Positions 18,043 through 27,425 are shown, numbered from the stretch's first letter. The stretch is 64,000 nucleotides of DNA from Porphyromonas catoniae ATCC 51270 (GCF_000565015.1 NZ_JDFF01000009.1:62001-126000); one strand, 5' to 3'. The notes: generated from the sequence alone by a model not told the origin. Made by a program: numbers and translations.

Positions 18043-18062
18043 TATAAAGGATCTATACCCGA

Positions 18063-18782
18063 CTAATTACGGCGACCGAAGAGGCGCAGGAGATAGAGGA
18101 AGAGGTTAATGAAGTCCAGATAGAGGTTAAGTGCACCAATGATTGAGACCTTCTTAGAGAGCTCTTCGTCATGAGCCGTTTGGGCTGCAAGTTGCTTAAC
18201 CTTCTGTGTGTCATAGGCTGTTAATCCAACGAAGAGCACAATCCCTGCGTAGGTAATGATCCACATTAGGATCTCCGAGCGAAGGAAGATATTCACAACC
18301 GTAGCAATTATAACCCCGATGAGCGCCATGAAGAGCAAACTCCCGAGACGAGTCAAATCACGCTTAGTCATGTAACCATAGAGCGCCATAGCCCCGAATG
18401 TCCCTGCCGTAATGAAGAACGTAGAGGCAATTGACTCACTTGTATAGATTAGGAAGATTGGGCTCAGCGTCACACCATTGAGGATCGAATAGAGAGCGAA
18501 GGCCCCAGTCGCAACGGGTAGGCTCAGCGACATCACGCGTGCCGAGAGGAACCACACAAGTGCGATCTCAGCAATGAACAAGAACCAATATATATTGCCC
18601 TCCAGCATGCGGAAGACAAGACCACTATCTACCGTGAAGACCGAGGCCAGCCCTGTAATAGCCAGCCCAAGCGTCATCCATAGGAATGTGCGCTGTACGG
18701 CACGCTGGGCGACGACATCACCTCCTAGTTCATAATAGCCCTCTGTGGGTTGCCCCTCATAGGGCATCTGAGAATTTTCCAT
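18063..18782 (-). CDS. Bax inhibitor-1 / YccA family membrane protein
   Basis: A 239-residue inner-membrane protein with about seven hydrophobic helices, including the family pattern of evenly spaced helices and the segment GLTAYDTQKVKQLA before the last helices. Bacterial members are pH-gated calcium-leak channels or partners of the FtsH protease; the exact role here is unknown. The C-terminal SIIGALNLYLDFINLFLYLLRLFG is typical for Bacteroidetes members. It has its own promoter (18854-18861) and terminator, so it is probably monocistronic. Confidence 0.93.
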   Translation of the reverse strand: MENSQMPYEGQPTEGYYELGGDVVAQRAVQRTFLWMTLGLAITGLASVFTVDSGLVFRMLEGNIYWFLFIAEIALVWFLSARVMSLSLPVATGAFALYSILNGVTLSPIFLIYTSESIASTFFITAGTFGAMALYGYMTKRDLTRLGSLLFMALIGVIIATVVNIFLRSEILMWIITYAGIVLFVGLTAYDTQKVKQLAAQTAHDEELSKKVSIIGALNLYLDFINLFLYLLRLFGRRN

Positions 18783-18853
18783 AAGCTTATTCTTTATACT
18801 CTAGAATGATTTATCCCATAGCTCCAGAGAGGAATCCTCCACGAGCTACGGGA

Positions 18854-18861
18854 CAAATATA
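18854..18861 (-). promoter_or_regulatory. -7 element TATATTTG, BI-1 gene
   Basis: Minus-strand TAnnTTTG match 72 bp upstream of the BI-1 start, in the short gap after the FadL-like gene. Confidence 0.55.
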
Positions 18862-18876
18862 CAACGTTAACTACAC

Positions 18877-20595
18877 TTAGAAGCGAAATGAGACCGTGGC
18901 TGCTATCTTGTGACGCATGCGAGTCTCATTGATAGACTCTGCTCCGTCAATGTTTACTGGACGTACATTCTGATCCTTAATCTGCTGAGGAGTAAGGCCA
19001 AAGTGGTTCCCATAGTCGTTAACATAGGGGAAGGCAAACGTCTTCACATCCTGATGTGTGTAGACATAGGCTACATCCAGCGAGACAGAGGGTGAGATAC
19101 GGTAGCCAAGCCCTGCAGAGAAGCTATTAATCGTCCCTGGGAGGGAGTAATGCACGACAGGGCCAGATACAAAGGCTTCCTGCTGTGCAATGCCATCCTT
19201 GACCATGCCATCCTTGATGGGGGAACTCGTGAACCTGTACCCTGCACGTAGAGCAAAGCGAGGATCCAGCATCACCTCAGCACCTGCACGAAGGGTATGC
19301 GTCCCTCGATACCAACCCTTGAGCTGAGCATTATCCTCCTCATAGCCTGCATCCGCAGGGCTATCGTATGATCGATCTTCGGGAGGGTTTGTGATACGCA
19401 GGTTACCCAGTGTGGTGTACTCATAGTCCACACTCAGGATACCCGAACGCCCAAGGACGTAAGCTCCACTCAACCCAAACCGCCATGGACCACGTAGTAC
19501 ATACGAGGACGCAGCAGAGCTAGGTGTACGAACATTCCCCTTCTTACCTCCATAGATACCTTCTCCATAGGATATGAAGTCTGACTTCATGCTATAGAAA
19601 GTAGGAGTGTACAGAGATGCACCAAGACGAAGCCCTTCAGCCACCTCATAAAGAGCACCAAGCCCAAGACCTGCACCGAAGCCAGATACCGATACTTGGT
19701 TCCTCAAGAAGAGGCGTCCTGAGTTATTAAAGCCCTCAGTGTAGTAGGAGGTAAGGTCATAGTCCAAGGAGGACAGCGTCCCTACGATACCGAAGTGTAG
19801 GGCATCCGTAGCCTCGATACCTAGAGCAAGATCATAGTTCAAGATATTACCACGCTCGTAGATCTCTAGGTCAAGACGCTCTGGATGCGCTAGGTAAGAA
19901 GGGGCATTGTTAGAGCCATAGGTCGAGCCATAGCGCTGGAGCTCTTTACTTGGATCCCGTGGGTCTTTATCTGGAGAAATCCAACCTGAGCCAGCCCCGA
20001 GGATAGAGATGAAGGGCACACGAGGATTATCGAACGCAGATGTACTCTGTAGCTTACTTAGGGTAAAGTCTGCGTCATGCTGTGCCTGGTAGTCGTAGCG
20101 GGCATTGTTCGTACGAGCAGCTGCATAGTCTGCTAGCGAGCTATGCACCATGCCTGCTCCAGGAGTAGCTTGGGCTCGGAACGAGCGATCAAAGCTACCT
20201 CCGTTACGGATACTAAAGACAAAGGATAGACGTCCACGTGTATCCCTACTCGTGCCTCTCTGGTAGGAGAACTCCTCGAAGGGTACACGCCACTTCCCCT
20301 CCATCCTTGTAGAGTTGCCGTACCAGCTGTTGCGAGTATTACTCTGAGCTACCCCTAGGGTAAGGGAAAGACGATTATCACCTCTATATAGAGAGATGCC
20401 CGCAGGGTTTCGCACCAAGGAGGAAGCGTCTGAGCCGACAGCTCCCATAGCCCCAGAGAGGGCTGTATAACGAGCGGATCCTGTTGGATCCGTAGCACTA
20501 CCTAGACGAAACGCCTCGCTAGCACTCTGTGCCGATAGAGCTAGGGGTAGGAGACTGAGGGCTACTACCCCTAGTAGTTTATGCTTGTATGTCAT
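18877..20595 (-). CDS. FadL/OmpP1-like outer membrane transport protein
   Basis: A predicted outer-membrane beta-barrel of about 572 residues. The start at 20595 gives a clean signal peptide (MTYKHKLLGVVALSLLPLALSAQ); the longer frame starting at 20622 adds nine residues. After cleavage, residues resembling ASEAFRLGSATDPTGSARYTALSGA and the NPAG motif are typical of the FadL-like group found in Bacteroidetes and annotated as hemin receptor or OmpP1. The C-terminus ends in ATVSFRF, a final aromatic as expected for BamA insertion. Substrate unknown; hydrophobic molecules are the usual cargo. It lies downstream of the tyrosine-rich protein gene, probably in the same transcript. Confidence 0.82.
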   Translation of the reverse strand: MTYKHKLLGVVALSLLPLALSAQSASEAFRLGSATDPTGSARYTALSGAMGAVGSDASSLVRNPAGISLYRGDNRLSLTLGVAQSNTRNSWYGNSTRMEGKWRVPFEEFSYQRGTSRDTRGRLSFVFSIRNGGSFDRSFRAQATPGAGMVHSSLADYAAARTNNARYDYQAQHDADFTLSKLQSTSAFDNPRVPFISILGAGSGWISPDKDPRDPSKELQRYGSTYGSNNAPSYLAHPERLDLEIYERGNILNYDLALGIEATDALHFGIVGTLSSLDYDLTSYYTEGFNNSGRLFLRNQVSVSGFGAGLGLGALYEVAEGLRLGASLYTPTFYSMKSDFISYGEGIYGGKKGNVRTPSSAASSYVLRGPWRFGLSGAYVLGRSGILSVDYEYTTLGNLRITNPPEDRSYDSPADAGYEEDNAQLKGWYRGTHTLRAGAEVMLDPRFALRAGYRFTSSPIKDGMVKDGIAQQEAFVSGPVVHYSLPGTINSFSAGLGYRISPSVSLDVAYVYTHQDVKTFAFPYVNDYGNHFGLTPQQIKDQNVRPVNIDGAESINETRMRHKIAATVSFRF

Positions 20596-20649
20596 CGGGC
20601 GACAATGCTTATCGTTTATCAATCAGATTAATCACACACCTCTGGTAGA

Positions 20650-21834
20650 CTATCTGCGGCGTGAGGGGGTAGAGGACCCTCCACCAGAGTTCTGAGACTG
20701 CCCTGCCTGCGAGTCATTCCTATCATAGCTACGAGCTGGGTAGCTTTCATAGGTACGCTGAGTCTGTTGTTGGGGTTCGCTACGTCTCTGGTAGTCACTA
20801 TTCCGTCTCTGATAGTCGTTGTCGTAGAGTCCACGAGCCCTTTGGCTTGGCGAGGTCGAGTATGTACCATCCCAAGCACGAGGAGGATTGATTTCCCCTC
20901 GGTCTCTTACTTGAGAGTACGCAGAGTAGCCACCCCATGAGCCACTGTAGCTTGACCGACCTGTGTGCGAACGTGCCCCATGAGAGTAGGGGTTGTTGTA
21001 ATAATGTTCGTTGTAGGCACGAGTGGCAGCTCCAGTAGCATAGCCATAGTAGTAGGGAGAGTAATAGTCATAGTACCCTCCGTAGTAGCCGTTATAGTAC
21101 CCACCATAGTACCCATTGTAGTAACCTGAGTAGTAATAGTAGGGGTCATAGTAGCCACCATAGTATCCTCCATAGTAGCGAGGATAGCCCCAGTAGCTCC
21201 CTCTCCAATAGCTAGGATAATAGTAGGAGTCATACCAAGAGTAAGGGTAATCATACCAAGAGCCCCAACCGACACGTGCTCCCCAGCCCCAGCTATTCCC
21301 CCAATAAGGGCTATAACTACCGATATTTACATATATGTCGGCTCCAGAGCGGTAGTAGTCGAAGTCGTTGTACCAAGGGTCAGCATCGATATACACACGT
21401 CGTGCGCCATCGATGACTGTCGTGCCATTGCCATAGAATCGAGAGAGGCGAGAGGAGTAAGGGCCATAGACACGTGGCTCATCCCCCTTTTGTCGACTGC
21501 GCTGTGAGGCTAGGAGGTCAGCTAGCTCCGCCTCAGTAAGCATAATCGTATCATTCTCGCCTAGTCGCCCATTATAGGCATCTATCTCACGGTCTGCTTT
21601 CCTTCTCTTGTATCGAGCCAAGAGCTCTGCTTGCTCCTTCTCCCATGCTTCACGCTCTGCTCGAGCGGCAGCTGCGCGTAGCTCTGCCTTACGCCTAGCC
21701 TCTTGGTCAATCTTCTGTATATCACTTCGACGATAGTAAGCATCATCGAGATACTTATCGTCCTTCTGTGCATGTACTACGGGCACCCACAGGAAGCCTG
21801 CTCCGAGGAGGAGCAACATCTTTACAGCATTCAT
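20650..21834 (-). CDS. Secreted tyrosine/glycine-rich low-complexity protein
   Basis: A 394-residue exported protein of unknown function. Residues 1-22 are a signal peptide (cleavage after VHA). Residues about 30-75 are a charged helix rich in Ala, Arg and Glu; 105-160 are a more ordered segment (VYIDADPWYNDFDYYRS); about 165-275 are extreme low complexity made of Tyr, Gly, Trp, Pro and Ser in motifs such as YYGGYYGGYYDPYYYY; the C-terminal third is Ser, Arg, Gln and Tyr rich. Such compositions occur in surface-coat and adhesive proteins, but no role is established. It sits 54 bp ahead of the FadL-like gene on the same strand. Confidence 0.8.
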   Translation of the reverse strand: MNAVKMLLLLGAGFLWVPVVHAQKDDKYLDDAYYRRSDIQKIDQEARRKAELRAAAARAEREAWEKEQAELLARYKRRKADREIDAYNGRLGENDTIMLTEAELADLLASQRSRQKGDEPRVYGPYSSRLSRFYGNGTTVIDGARRVYIDADPWYNDFDYYRSGADIYVNIGSYSPYWGNSWGWGARVGWGSWYDYPYSWYDSYYYPSYWRGSYWGYPRYYGGYYGGYYDPYYYYSGYYNGYYGGYYNGYYGGYYDYYSPYYYGYATGAATRAYNEHYYNNPYSHGARSHTGRSSYSGSWGGYSAYSQVRDRGEINPPRAWDGTYSTSPSQRARGLYDNDYQRRNSDYQRRSEPQQQTQRTYESYPARSYDRNDSQAGQSQNSGGGSSTPSRRR

Positions 21835-22154
21835 AGCTTGTATCGTCTAATCGTTTTACTTCTGACTTGTAATCTAGCGAAAGGCAGGGATAGGAGGAAG
21901 GGGACTAAGCAATAACATCCAAACCCTACATGAGCCTACCATTCTGCTGGTAAAGTTAGTCTTTTTGTAACATATTGCAAAGAACAGACCAAATACTCCG
22001 TCATCTGACACTCTGACACACGAGGCACCTACGCCAAGAGGAATAACCCCTCTCTCCCCTGTATATCAACGCATAAGACCCCCTGGGGCGTATAGCTCTA
22101 GGGGGTCTTGATAGGTTGGATACCTCTGTATCTATATGGAGGTAATGAGTAGGT
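21835..22154. other. Intergenic region without recognised gene
   Basis: Contains one hairpin (22075-22109) and otherwise nothing I can name. No TAnnTTTG element was found for the tyrosine-rich gene. Confidence 0.5.
22075..22109 (-). terminator. Probable terminator hairpin after the 167-residue gene
   Basis: A 10-bp stem AAGACCCCCT / AGGGGGTCTT with a 15-nt loop, 46 bp past the stop of the minus-strand gene. The U-tract is weak, so confidence is moderate. Confidence 0.5.
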
Positions 22155-22658
22155 CTAGTTGGCGAGTTCGCCTCCCGAGGGTTGTGTGGTAGCTTCCTCT
22201 GCCCCATCCTTCTTACCGACCATCTCCTTGAGGGTACGATGGAAGAAGGCCACGGTAGAGCCTAGAGCGTCATTCATACGCAGGGCAAGTTTGGCAATCG
22301 GTGTACCTGGGAAGAGGAAGGTCTCCACTGAGAAGACAATATCACCCTCGTCATCGATATAGGCCTTACTTACCTTCTGATCGTAGTCTGTGGCAGCACA
22401 GGCCTTGTATAGATAAGGCTCTTCGACATCCTCAAAGGCAGCACGCTCGAAGGTAGCACGCACCATCAAGAACTCAGGGTCTTCGACTCTATAATAGAGA
22501 CAGAAATACACACCTTCGTTCTTGTACACGATGCGTATATCGTTATCTCGATCGGGGCGATAACCTTCTTTCTCCAAAGCCTCTAGGATGGTAGGCAACA
22601 CTTCCTTAGGGTCAAAGTCTGGTGTGGACTTCTTCGTAAGCTTATCAAATAGAGCCAT
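22155..22658 (-). CDS. Small cytosolic protein, YbjN-like
   Basis: A 167-residue acidic protein without signal peptide or membrane helix. The layout, a helix (PTILEALEKEGY), beta strands (DIRIVYKNEGVYFCLYY, FLMVRATF), a helix, then strands (VSKAYIDDEGDIVFSVETF) and a C-terminal helix, recalls the YbjN / type III chaperone-like fold. This is a fold impression, not a motif match, and function is unknown. Its own promoter element lies at 22727-22734. Confidence 0.7.
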   Translation of the reverse strand: MALFDKLTKKSTPDFDPKEVLPTILEALEKEGYRPDRDNDIRIVYKNEGVYFCLYYRVEDPEFLMVRATFERAAFEDVEEPYLYKACAATDYDQKVSKAYIDDEGDIVFSVETFLFPGTPIAKLALRMNDALGSTVAFFHRTLKEMVGKKDGAEEATTQPSGGELAN

Positions 22659-22726
22659 CTTAATACTGAGTTGTATGGGTTTATAAATTAAAGTGCTACA
22701 CCTGGGGTAATCCCCATAGGTTTGTG

Positions 22727-22734
22727 CAAAGATA
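22727..22734 (-). promoter_or_regulatory. -7 element TATCTTTG, 167-residue gene
   Basis: Minus-strand TATCTTTGCAC, 69 bp upstream of the start at 22658. Confidence 0.6.
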
Positions 22735-22869
22735 TACTAAATACCTTGGATAAGGGTCATCATGGGAGGAGGGTGAGGCTCACGTCTAGCCACGGACACT
22801 ACACAAGTGAGGTGGTCAAGTTTACCCTAGAGACAAGGGTCACACAAGCCTCCTAGTGAAGGAAGAGAA

Positions 22870-22955
22870 ACCCTTGCAAGGACTTCCTTAGAAACCCATG
22901 CATGCATTCTCAAACAGACCCTTGCAAGGGTTTCGACGGGAATGCATGCATGGGT
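22870..22955. repeat. 24-bp period array (ACCC-N6-GGGT class), four units
   Basis: Fourteen-base units at 22870, 22894, 22918 and 22942, exactly 24 bp apart, separated by unrelated 10-base spacers. Unit 3 is the full palindrome ACCCTTGCAAGGGT. Units 1 and 2 keep only the left ACCC arm and unit 4 only the right GGGT arm. Confidence 0.9.
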
Positions 22956-23005
22956 TTCAGGGGCTTCTCTCTAGCTTTTCGGCAGGGCATCCCGCATGAT
23001 TATCG

Positions 23006-23013
23006 TATATTTG
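23006..23013 (+). promoter_or_regulatory. -7 element TATATTTG, NlpC/P60 operon
   Basis: TAnnTTTG match 25 bp ahead of the ATG at 23039, the first gene of a five-gene run. Confidence 0.6.
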
Positions 23014-23038
23014 CCTTCATTCACATTCATTGACAACG

Positions 23039-23803
23039 ATGAGGCTATTCAAACAATCATACGTAGCGACACTCTTTATCCTAGCACTATGCACCACGAC
23101 CAGTTGTGGAGCAAGGGCTGCGGCAGACACCTACCATGCTCAGGATGCAAAGACTCTGGCGTCTTCGTCCTCCCATGAGCTGAGCTTCGAGGAGGAAACA
23201 GACCAAGCCTCTCCCCAGAAAGGCAAAAAGAAGTCCAAGCATCGACGTCACTCCAAACGAAAGAAGACCCACAGCTCTGAGGAGCAAGCCTGCTCCACGC
23301 AGTCTAGACGTCATGGTACGAGTGGGCGAGGCTACTCCTACAAGCCCATCACCCTAGCCGAGGGTACCCCTAACCTCATCCGCACCGTAGTGGATCACGG
23401 GCAAAAGCTCCTAGGTCACCGCTACCGAGCAACAGGCATCGCTAAGTGGCCCCTAGACTGCTCGGGGTTTGTGAGCTACATCTATTCGCTAGAGGGCATC
23501 AAGATTCCTCGCTCCTCAGGGGCTATAGCTATTTATGCCAACAAGATTAAAGATCCTCAGCCTGGGGACTTACTCTTCTTCAAGGGTAGGAATAAAAGGC
23601 AAAGTCGCGTCGGGCATGTAGCGATGGTCGTCAGTAACGACAATGGGAATATCCAAATGATGCACAGTAGCTGTGGTCTAGGGATCGTCATAGAGAGCTA
23701 CAACAACAGTTCATACTATACCTCGCGTTACCTAGGAGCAGGACGCTTACCCGAGGTCGTAGAGCACTGGGGTGGGCAACGAGACTCTACGAAGACACGT
23801 TAG
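23039..23803 (+). CDS. NlpC/P60 (C40) cell-wall peptidase lipoprotein
   Basis: A 254-residue lipoprotein that should cleave peptidoglycan stem peptides in the periplasm. The signal peptide ends in lipobox TTSC (C23). A basic low-complexity linker follows (about 60-100, KKKSKHRRHSKRKK), then the C40 domain from about 105. Catalytic residues are C141 (LDCSGFVSY), H193 (VGHVAMV) and a third polar residue, probably H209 (MMHSS). A TTG at 23030 is in frame, but the ATG at 23039 gives a normal signal peptide. It is the first gene of a plus-strand run; the next starts 15 bp after its stop. Confidence 0.93.
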   Translation: MRLFKQSYVATLFILALCTTTSCGARAAADTYHAQDAKTLASSSSHELSFEEETDQASPQKGKKKSKHRRHSKRKKTHSSEEQACSTQSRRHGTSGRGYSYKPITLAEGTPNLIRTVVDHGQKLLGHRYRATGIAKWPLDCSGFVSYIYSLEGIKIPRSSGAIAIYANKIKDPQPGDLLFFKGRNKRQSRVGHVAMVVSNDNGNIQMMHSSCGLGIVIESYNNSSYYTSRYLGAGRLPEVVEHWGGQRDSTKTR

Positions 23804-23818
23804 CCAAGCATCGCCCCT

Positions 23819-25696
23819 ATGCTGCAAGTAGAGCAACTCACCAAGAGCTTCGGCGATCGCCTCCTTTTCTCCGATATATCATTCTCCATAGATCGTGGTC
23901 AGAAGGTCGGACTCATTGCTCCCAACGGCTCAGGGAAGTCTACACTCCTGCGTATCCTACTTGGTTTAGAGCCTCAGGACTCCGGCTCTGTAACCTACGA
24001 GCGAGATCTCACAAAGGCGTTCCTCCCTCAGCTCCCTGACCTTCCAGAGGAGGGCACCGTATTGGAGGCCTGCTTCAGCAAATATGATCCCATAGCACAA
24101 CTCACCCTGCGCTGGGAGCTAGCCATCACACAGGATGACAGCACAGCTATGGAGCAACTACTCCCCGAGATGGAGGCCTCTGGAGCATGGAGCTATGAGC
24201 AACGTGCCAAGGAGATCCTAGGCGCTCTCGGCATACATGACTATGCACGCCCCCTCAAGGGCTTATCAGGCGGTGAGAAGAAACGTGTAGCACTAGCAGG
24301 CACACTCATCTCTCAGCCCGACTTACTCTTCCTAGATGAGCCAACAAACCACCTTGACCTAAAAAGCATCGAGGGGCTCGAGGGCTACCTCTCCCGCTCC
24401 ACCATGGGGCTCCTACTCATCACGCATGACCGTTACTTCCTCGATCGTGTATGCAACCACATCATAGAGCTTGATGGTGGAAAACTCTATCGCTACAAGG
24501 GGAACTATGATTACTACCTAGAGAAACGAGACGAGCGTCATGAAGAGGTAGAGGCCGCACGTGAGCGAGCCCTTAACCTCTACCGACGTGAGCTCGACTG
24601 GATGCGCCGACAGCCCCAAGCACGAGGAACAAAAGCACAGTACCGCATCGATGCCTTCCATGCCCTAGAGGAGAAGACCAAAGTCACTCACAGCACACAG
24701 CAAGTAGAGCTAGGTGGAGCAAACATAGGTCACCTCGGGAAGAAGATCTTCGAGGCAGAGCACGTCAGCAAGAGGTATGGCGATAAGGTTATCCTCAATG
24801 ATTTCAGCTACATCTTCTCCAGACGGGATAAGGTAGGCATCGTAGGGGAGAACGGAGTAGGCAAGACGACCTTCTTACGCATGCTCCTCGGGGAAGTAAC
24901 CCCAGACTCAGGAAGGTTTGATATCGGGGAGACCATACGCTTTGGCTACTACAGTCAGCAGGCTCCAACCTTTGACCCACACAAACGGGTCATCGACATC
25001 GTAGAGGACATGGCAGAGAGCTTTGCACTCCCTACGGGCAGTAACATAGAGCGTATCTCCGCCAGTCAGTTGCTGACTCGCTTCCTCTTCCCCCCAGAGC
25101 GTCAGTACACTCCCATAGAGAAGCTCAGTGGAGGTGAGCTACGCCGCCTATACCTATGCACTGTACTCGTCACAGCTCCGAACTTCCTCATCCTCGACGA
25201 GCCAACGAATGACCTCGACATCCTCACGCTACAAGCTCTAGAGGAATACCTCTTGGAGTTCTCTGGCTGTGTACTCATTGTCTCCCACGACCGATTCTTC
25301 ATGGACAAAGTCGTCCAACACCTCCTCTGCTTCGAGGGCGAGGGTAAGGTGCGTGACTTCCCAGGCAACTATACCCTCTATCGTGCTTGGCAAGGGGCAA
25401 GAGAGGAAGAAGAGGCGAAACACAAAGAGAAGAAAACCATCATCCCTAGCGAGCCCAAACGACCCAACTCTACTCGTGCACCTAAACTCACCTATGCAGA
25501 GAAAAAAGAGCTGGAGGGACTAGAGGGACGTATCACAACGTTAGAAGAAGAGAAGCTAGCTATCGAGCAAGCACTCTCGGCAGGTACACTCACACATGCA
25601 GAGCTCATCACAGCCTCAGAGCGTATCGGGGTACTCATCAACGAACTTGATGAGCTCGTACTCAGACAACTTGAGCTAGAGGAGAAAACGAGCTAA
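23819..25696 (+). CDS. ABC-F family ATPase, Uup-like
   Basis: A 625-residue soluble protein with two ABC ATPase domains, no membrane segment and a C-terminal coiled coil (about 560-620). Walker A motifs are APNGSGKST near 35-43 and GENGVGKTT near 342-350; signature motifs are LSGGEKKR and LSGGELRR; both Walker B regions read LDEPTN. Between them is the long helical linker typical of ABC-F proteins. These act on the ribosome in translation or rescue of stalled ribosomes; the C-terminal coiled coil points to the Uup subgroup. It follows NlpC/P60 by 15 bp and precedes NrnA by 19 bp. Confidence 0.93.
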   Translation: MLQVEQLTKSFGDRLLFSDISFSIDRGQKVGLIAPNGSGKSTLLRILLGLEPQDSGSVTYERDLTKAFLPQLPDLPEEGTVLEACFSKYDPIAQLTLRWELAITQDDSTAMEQLLPEMEASGAWSYEQRAKEILGALGIHDYARPLKGLSGGEKKRVALAGTLISQPDLLFLDEPTNHLDLKSIEGLEGYLSRSTMGLLLITHDRYFLDRVCNHIIELDGGKLYRYKGNYDYYLEKRDERHEEVEAARERALNLYRRELDWMRRQPQARGTKAQYRIDAFHALEEKTKVTHSTQQVELGGANIGHLGKKIFEAEHVSKRYGDKVILNDFSYIFSRRDKVGIVGENGVGKTTFLRMLLGEVTPDSGRFDIGETIRFGYYSQQAPTFDPHKRVIDIVEDMAESFALPTGSNIERISASQLLTRFLFPPERQYTPIEKLSGGELRRLYLCTVLVTAPNFLILDEPTNDLDILTLQALEEYLLEFSGCVLIVSHDRFFMDKVVQHLLCFEGEGKVRDFPGNYTLYRAWQGAREEEEAKHKEKKTIIPSEPKRPNSTRAPKLTYAEKKELEGLEGRITTLEEEKLAIEQALSAGTLTHAELITASERIGVLINELDELVLRQLELEEKTS

Positions 25697-25715
25697 TAAG
25701 ACTATACAGGAATAC

Positions 25716-26768
25716 ATGGGAAAGTATCAATGGGATAGACTAGAGGTAGAGCGACTAAGGCAGCTAATCTTGAGTCGCAAGCGTATCGTAGTCCTTCCCC
25801 ACACCAGCCCCGATGGAGACGCCCTAGGCTCTATACTGGCTTGGATGCAAGTCCTACGAGCAGTAGCCCCCGAAGCTAATGTGCAAGCCATTAGCCCCGA
25901 TCGTATCGAGAACTACCTTAGCTGGCTACCCCTCCTCCACGAGCTCATCATCTATCCTGAGGATGAAGCTCATAGCCTAGAGCTCATCAGGCAAGCAGAC
26001 CTCATCTTCCACCTCGATCACAACGAAGTGGGGCGACTACGCTACCCTCCGCTCGTCAAGGAGATAGAGGCTAGCTCTGCAGAGCGTGTACTCATTGACC
26101 ATCACCTCTTCCCAGAGGTAGGCTGCTCCCCCTGCTTTAGCTACCCCGAGGCATCTGCCACATGTGAGCTGGTATACCTTCTAGCCAAAGAGCTGGGATG
26201 GAAGGAGTATATCTCTCCAGAGGCATCCACACTCCTACTCACCGGTATTATTACAGATACGGGTAGGTTCATGTATAGCCACCTCTCGCCAGAGCTATTT
26301 AGTGTCACCTCTGAGCTTTTGGCCCTTGGTGCCGACTACCCTTTTATCATTGACCGGCTCTCCTACCATAACCCCGAAGCGCAGATTCGCTTGCAGGGCT
26401 ATGTACTGGGTCGCAAGCTAGAGCTCTATCCCGAGCTAGGGACTGCAGTAATTACACTCTCTCAGTCCGAACTACAGGAGTTTGGAGCTACCAAGGGAGA
26501 CACCGAAGGACTAGTGAATATCCCATTATCCATTGAGGGCATTTCCTCTTCTTGCTTCATCCGAGAAGACAAGACACAGATCAAGCTCTCCCTACGCTCT
26601 ACTGGGGACTTTCCCGTACATATACTTGCCCAGGAAGCCTTCGGTGGAGGTGGCCATCAGAATGCCGCAGGTGCCGAGCATATCGGCACTATAGAAGAGG
26701 CTAAAAATATCTATCTTTGCCAGCTAAAGGGAATGCTTAGGCGATACCCATTATCACAGGAACAATAA
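25716..26768 (+). CDS. nrnA: DHH-family phosphoesterase, NrnA-like
   Basis: A 350-residue DHH/DHHA1 enzyme that degrades nano-RNA (2-5 nt) and may dephosphorylate pAp. Motifs in order: PHTSPDGDALGS near 27-38 (motif I), FHLDHN near 103-108, LIDHHLF near 127-133 (the DHH motif), and the C-terminal substrate motif GGGGHQNAAG near 309-318. Length is normal. It lies within the plus-strand run, nine bases ahead of the DUF4827 lipoprotein gene. Confidence 0.92.
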   Translation: MGKYQWDRLEVERLRQLILSRKRIVVLPHTSPDGDALGSILAWMQVLRAVAPEANVQAISPDRIENYLSWLPLLHELIIYPEDEAHSLELIRQADLIFHLDHNEVGRLRYPPLVKEIEASSAERVLIDHHLFPEVGCSPCFSYPEASATCELVYLLAKELGWKEYISPEASTLLLTGIITDTGRFMYSHLSPELFSVTSELLALGADYPFIIDRLSYHNPEAQIRLQGYVLGRKLELYPELGTAVITLSQSELQEFGATKGDTEGLVNIPLSIEGISSSCFIREDKTQIKLSLRSTGDFPVHILAQEAFGGGGHQNAAGAEHIGTIEEAKNIYLCQLKGMLRRYPLSQEQ

Positions 26769-26777
26769 ACATACATA

Positions 26778-27398
26778 ATGAATAGACTACGTAGCCATCA
26801 CCTCTTTGCTCTGCTACTCCTAGTGACCTTCGCTCTCCTAGGGAGCTGTAAGAAGAGCAACGTCAAACCCCTCTCTCAGCTAAAGAAGGAGCAGCGCCGA
26901 GCTATTGACCGACTTATCGCCAAGGAGAAGTTCCAAGTCATCTCTCGCAATGACGAGCTACTCCCTACCCCAATTGACCAAAATGTCTTCTACAAGCTAT
27001 CGAATGGTCTCTACATGCGTGTGCTTGACAAGGGGTCTGACGAAAAGGCCGTAGCAGAGAAAACACGTGTGCTGGTACGGATGAAAGGTCGGATGTTCAA
27101 CGATAGTCGAGATACCGTCTATACCTTTAACTCCATTGCCAACCCATCCTTTGACGAACTGAAGTTCCTCTACGTATCCTATTATAATGTAGGCACAGAG
27201 CACTACCGAGCCATCGGAAGCAATAGCTTCTCCAATTCACTCGATCAGCTCCTCTGTGAGGGTGTAGCATTCCCCGCATCCCTTCTCGGTAATGGGGCTC
27301 GTGTACAGCTAATCATCCCCTTCGAGCTAGGGCCTACGGCAACTTATACTCAGGGGAACTCAATCTACGTCGAGGAGGCTCAATACACTTATCGATAA
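26778..27398 (+). CDS. DUF4827 lipoprotein (FKBP-like)
   Basis: A 206-residue lipoprotein found in Bacteroidetes. The signal peptide ends in LLGSC (lipobox cysteine at about residue 24). The mature part starts with a helical KKEQRRAIDRLIAKEKFQVI segment and then a beta-rich domain (GLYMRVLDKGSDEK ... TRVLVRMKGRMF ... GARVQLIIPFELG) whose layout recalls FKBP-type prolyl isomerases, although key isomerase residues cannot be verified. Its place just ahead of glmM, 27 bp away, is probably part of an operon. Confidence 0.85.
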   Translation: MNRLRSHHLFALLLLVTFALLGSCKKSNVKPLSQLKKEQRRAIDRLIAKEKFQVISRNDELLPTPIDQNVFYKLSNGLYMRVLDKGSDEKAVAEKTRVLVRMKGRMFNDSRDTVYTFNSIANPSFDELKFLYVSYYNVGTEHYRAIGSNSFSNSLDQLLCEGVAFPASLLGNGARVQLIIPFELGPTATYTQGNSIYVEEAQYTYR

Positions 27399-27425
27399 AC
27401 CAACCACACAACGATACAGGCACAC

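Larger units (their letters stand above)
17582..18062. other. Gene-free region upstream of the V-ATPase operon
   Basis: Holds the operon promoter at its left end, a five-unit 23-bp-period repeat array in the middle and the BI-1 gene terminator at the right end. No ORF of interest. Confidence 0.7.
22659..23038. other. Divergent intergenic region with repeat array
   Basis: Holds promoters for both divergent genes (22727-22734 minus, 23006-23013 plus) and a four-unit 24-bp-period repeat array between them. No gene. Confidence 0.7.

Noticed and set aside
20907-21275. ORF rich in Met and Thr within the tyrosine-rich gene
   Set aside because: It is the shifted frame of the Tyr/Gly codon repeats; the other frame has a signal peptide and proper start.
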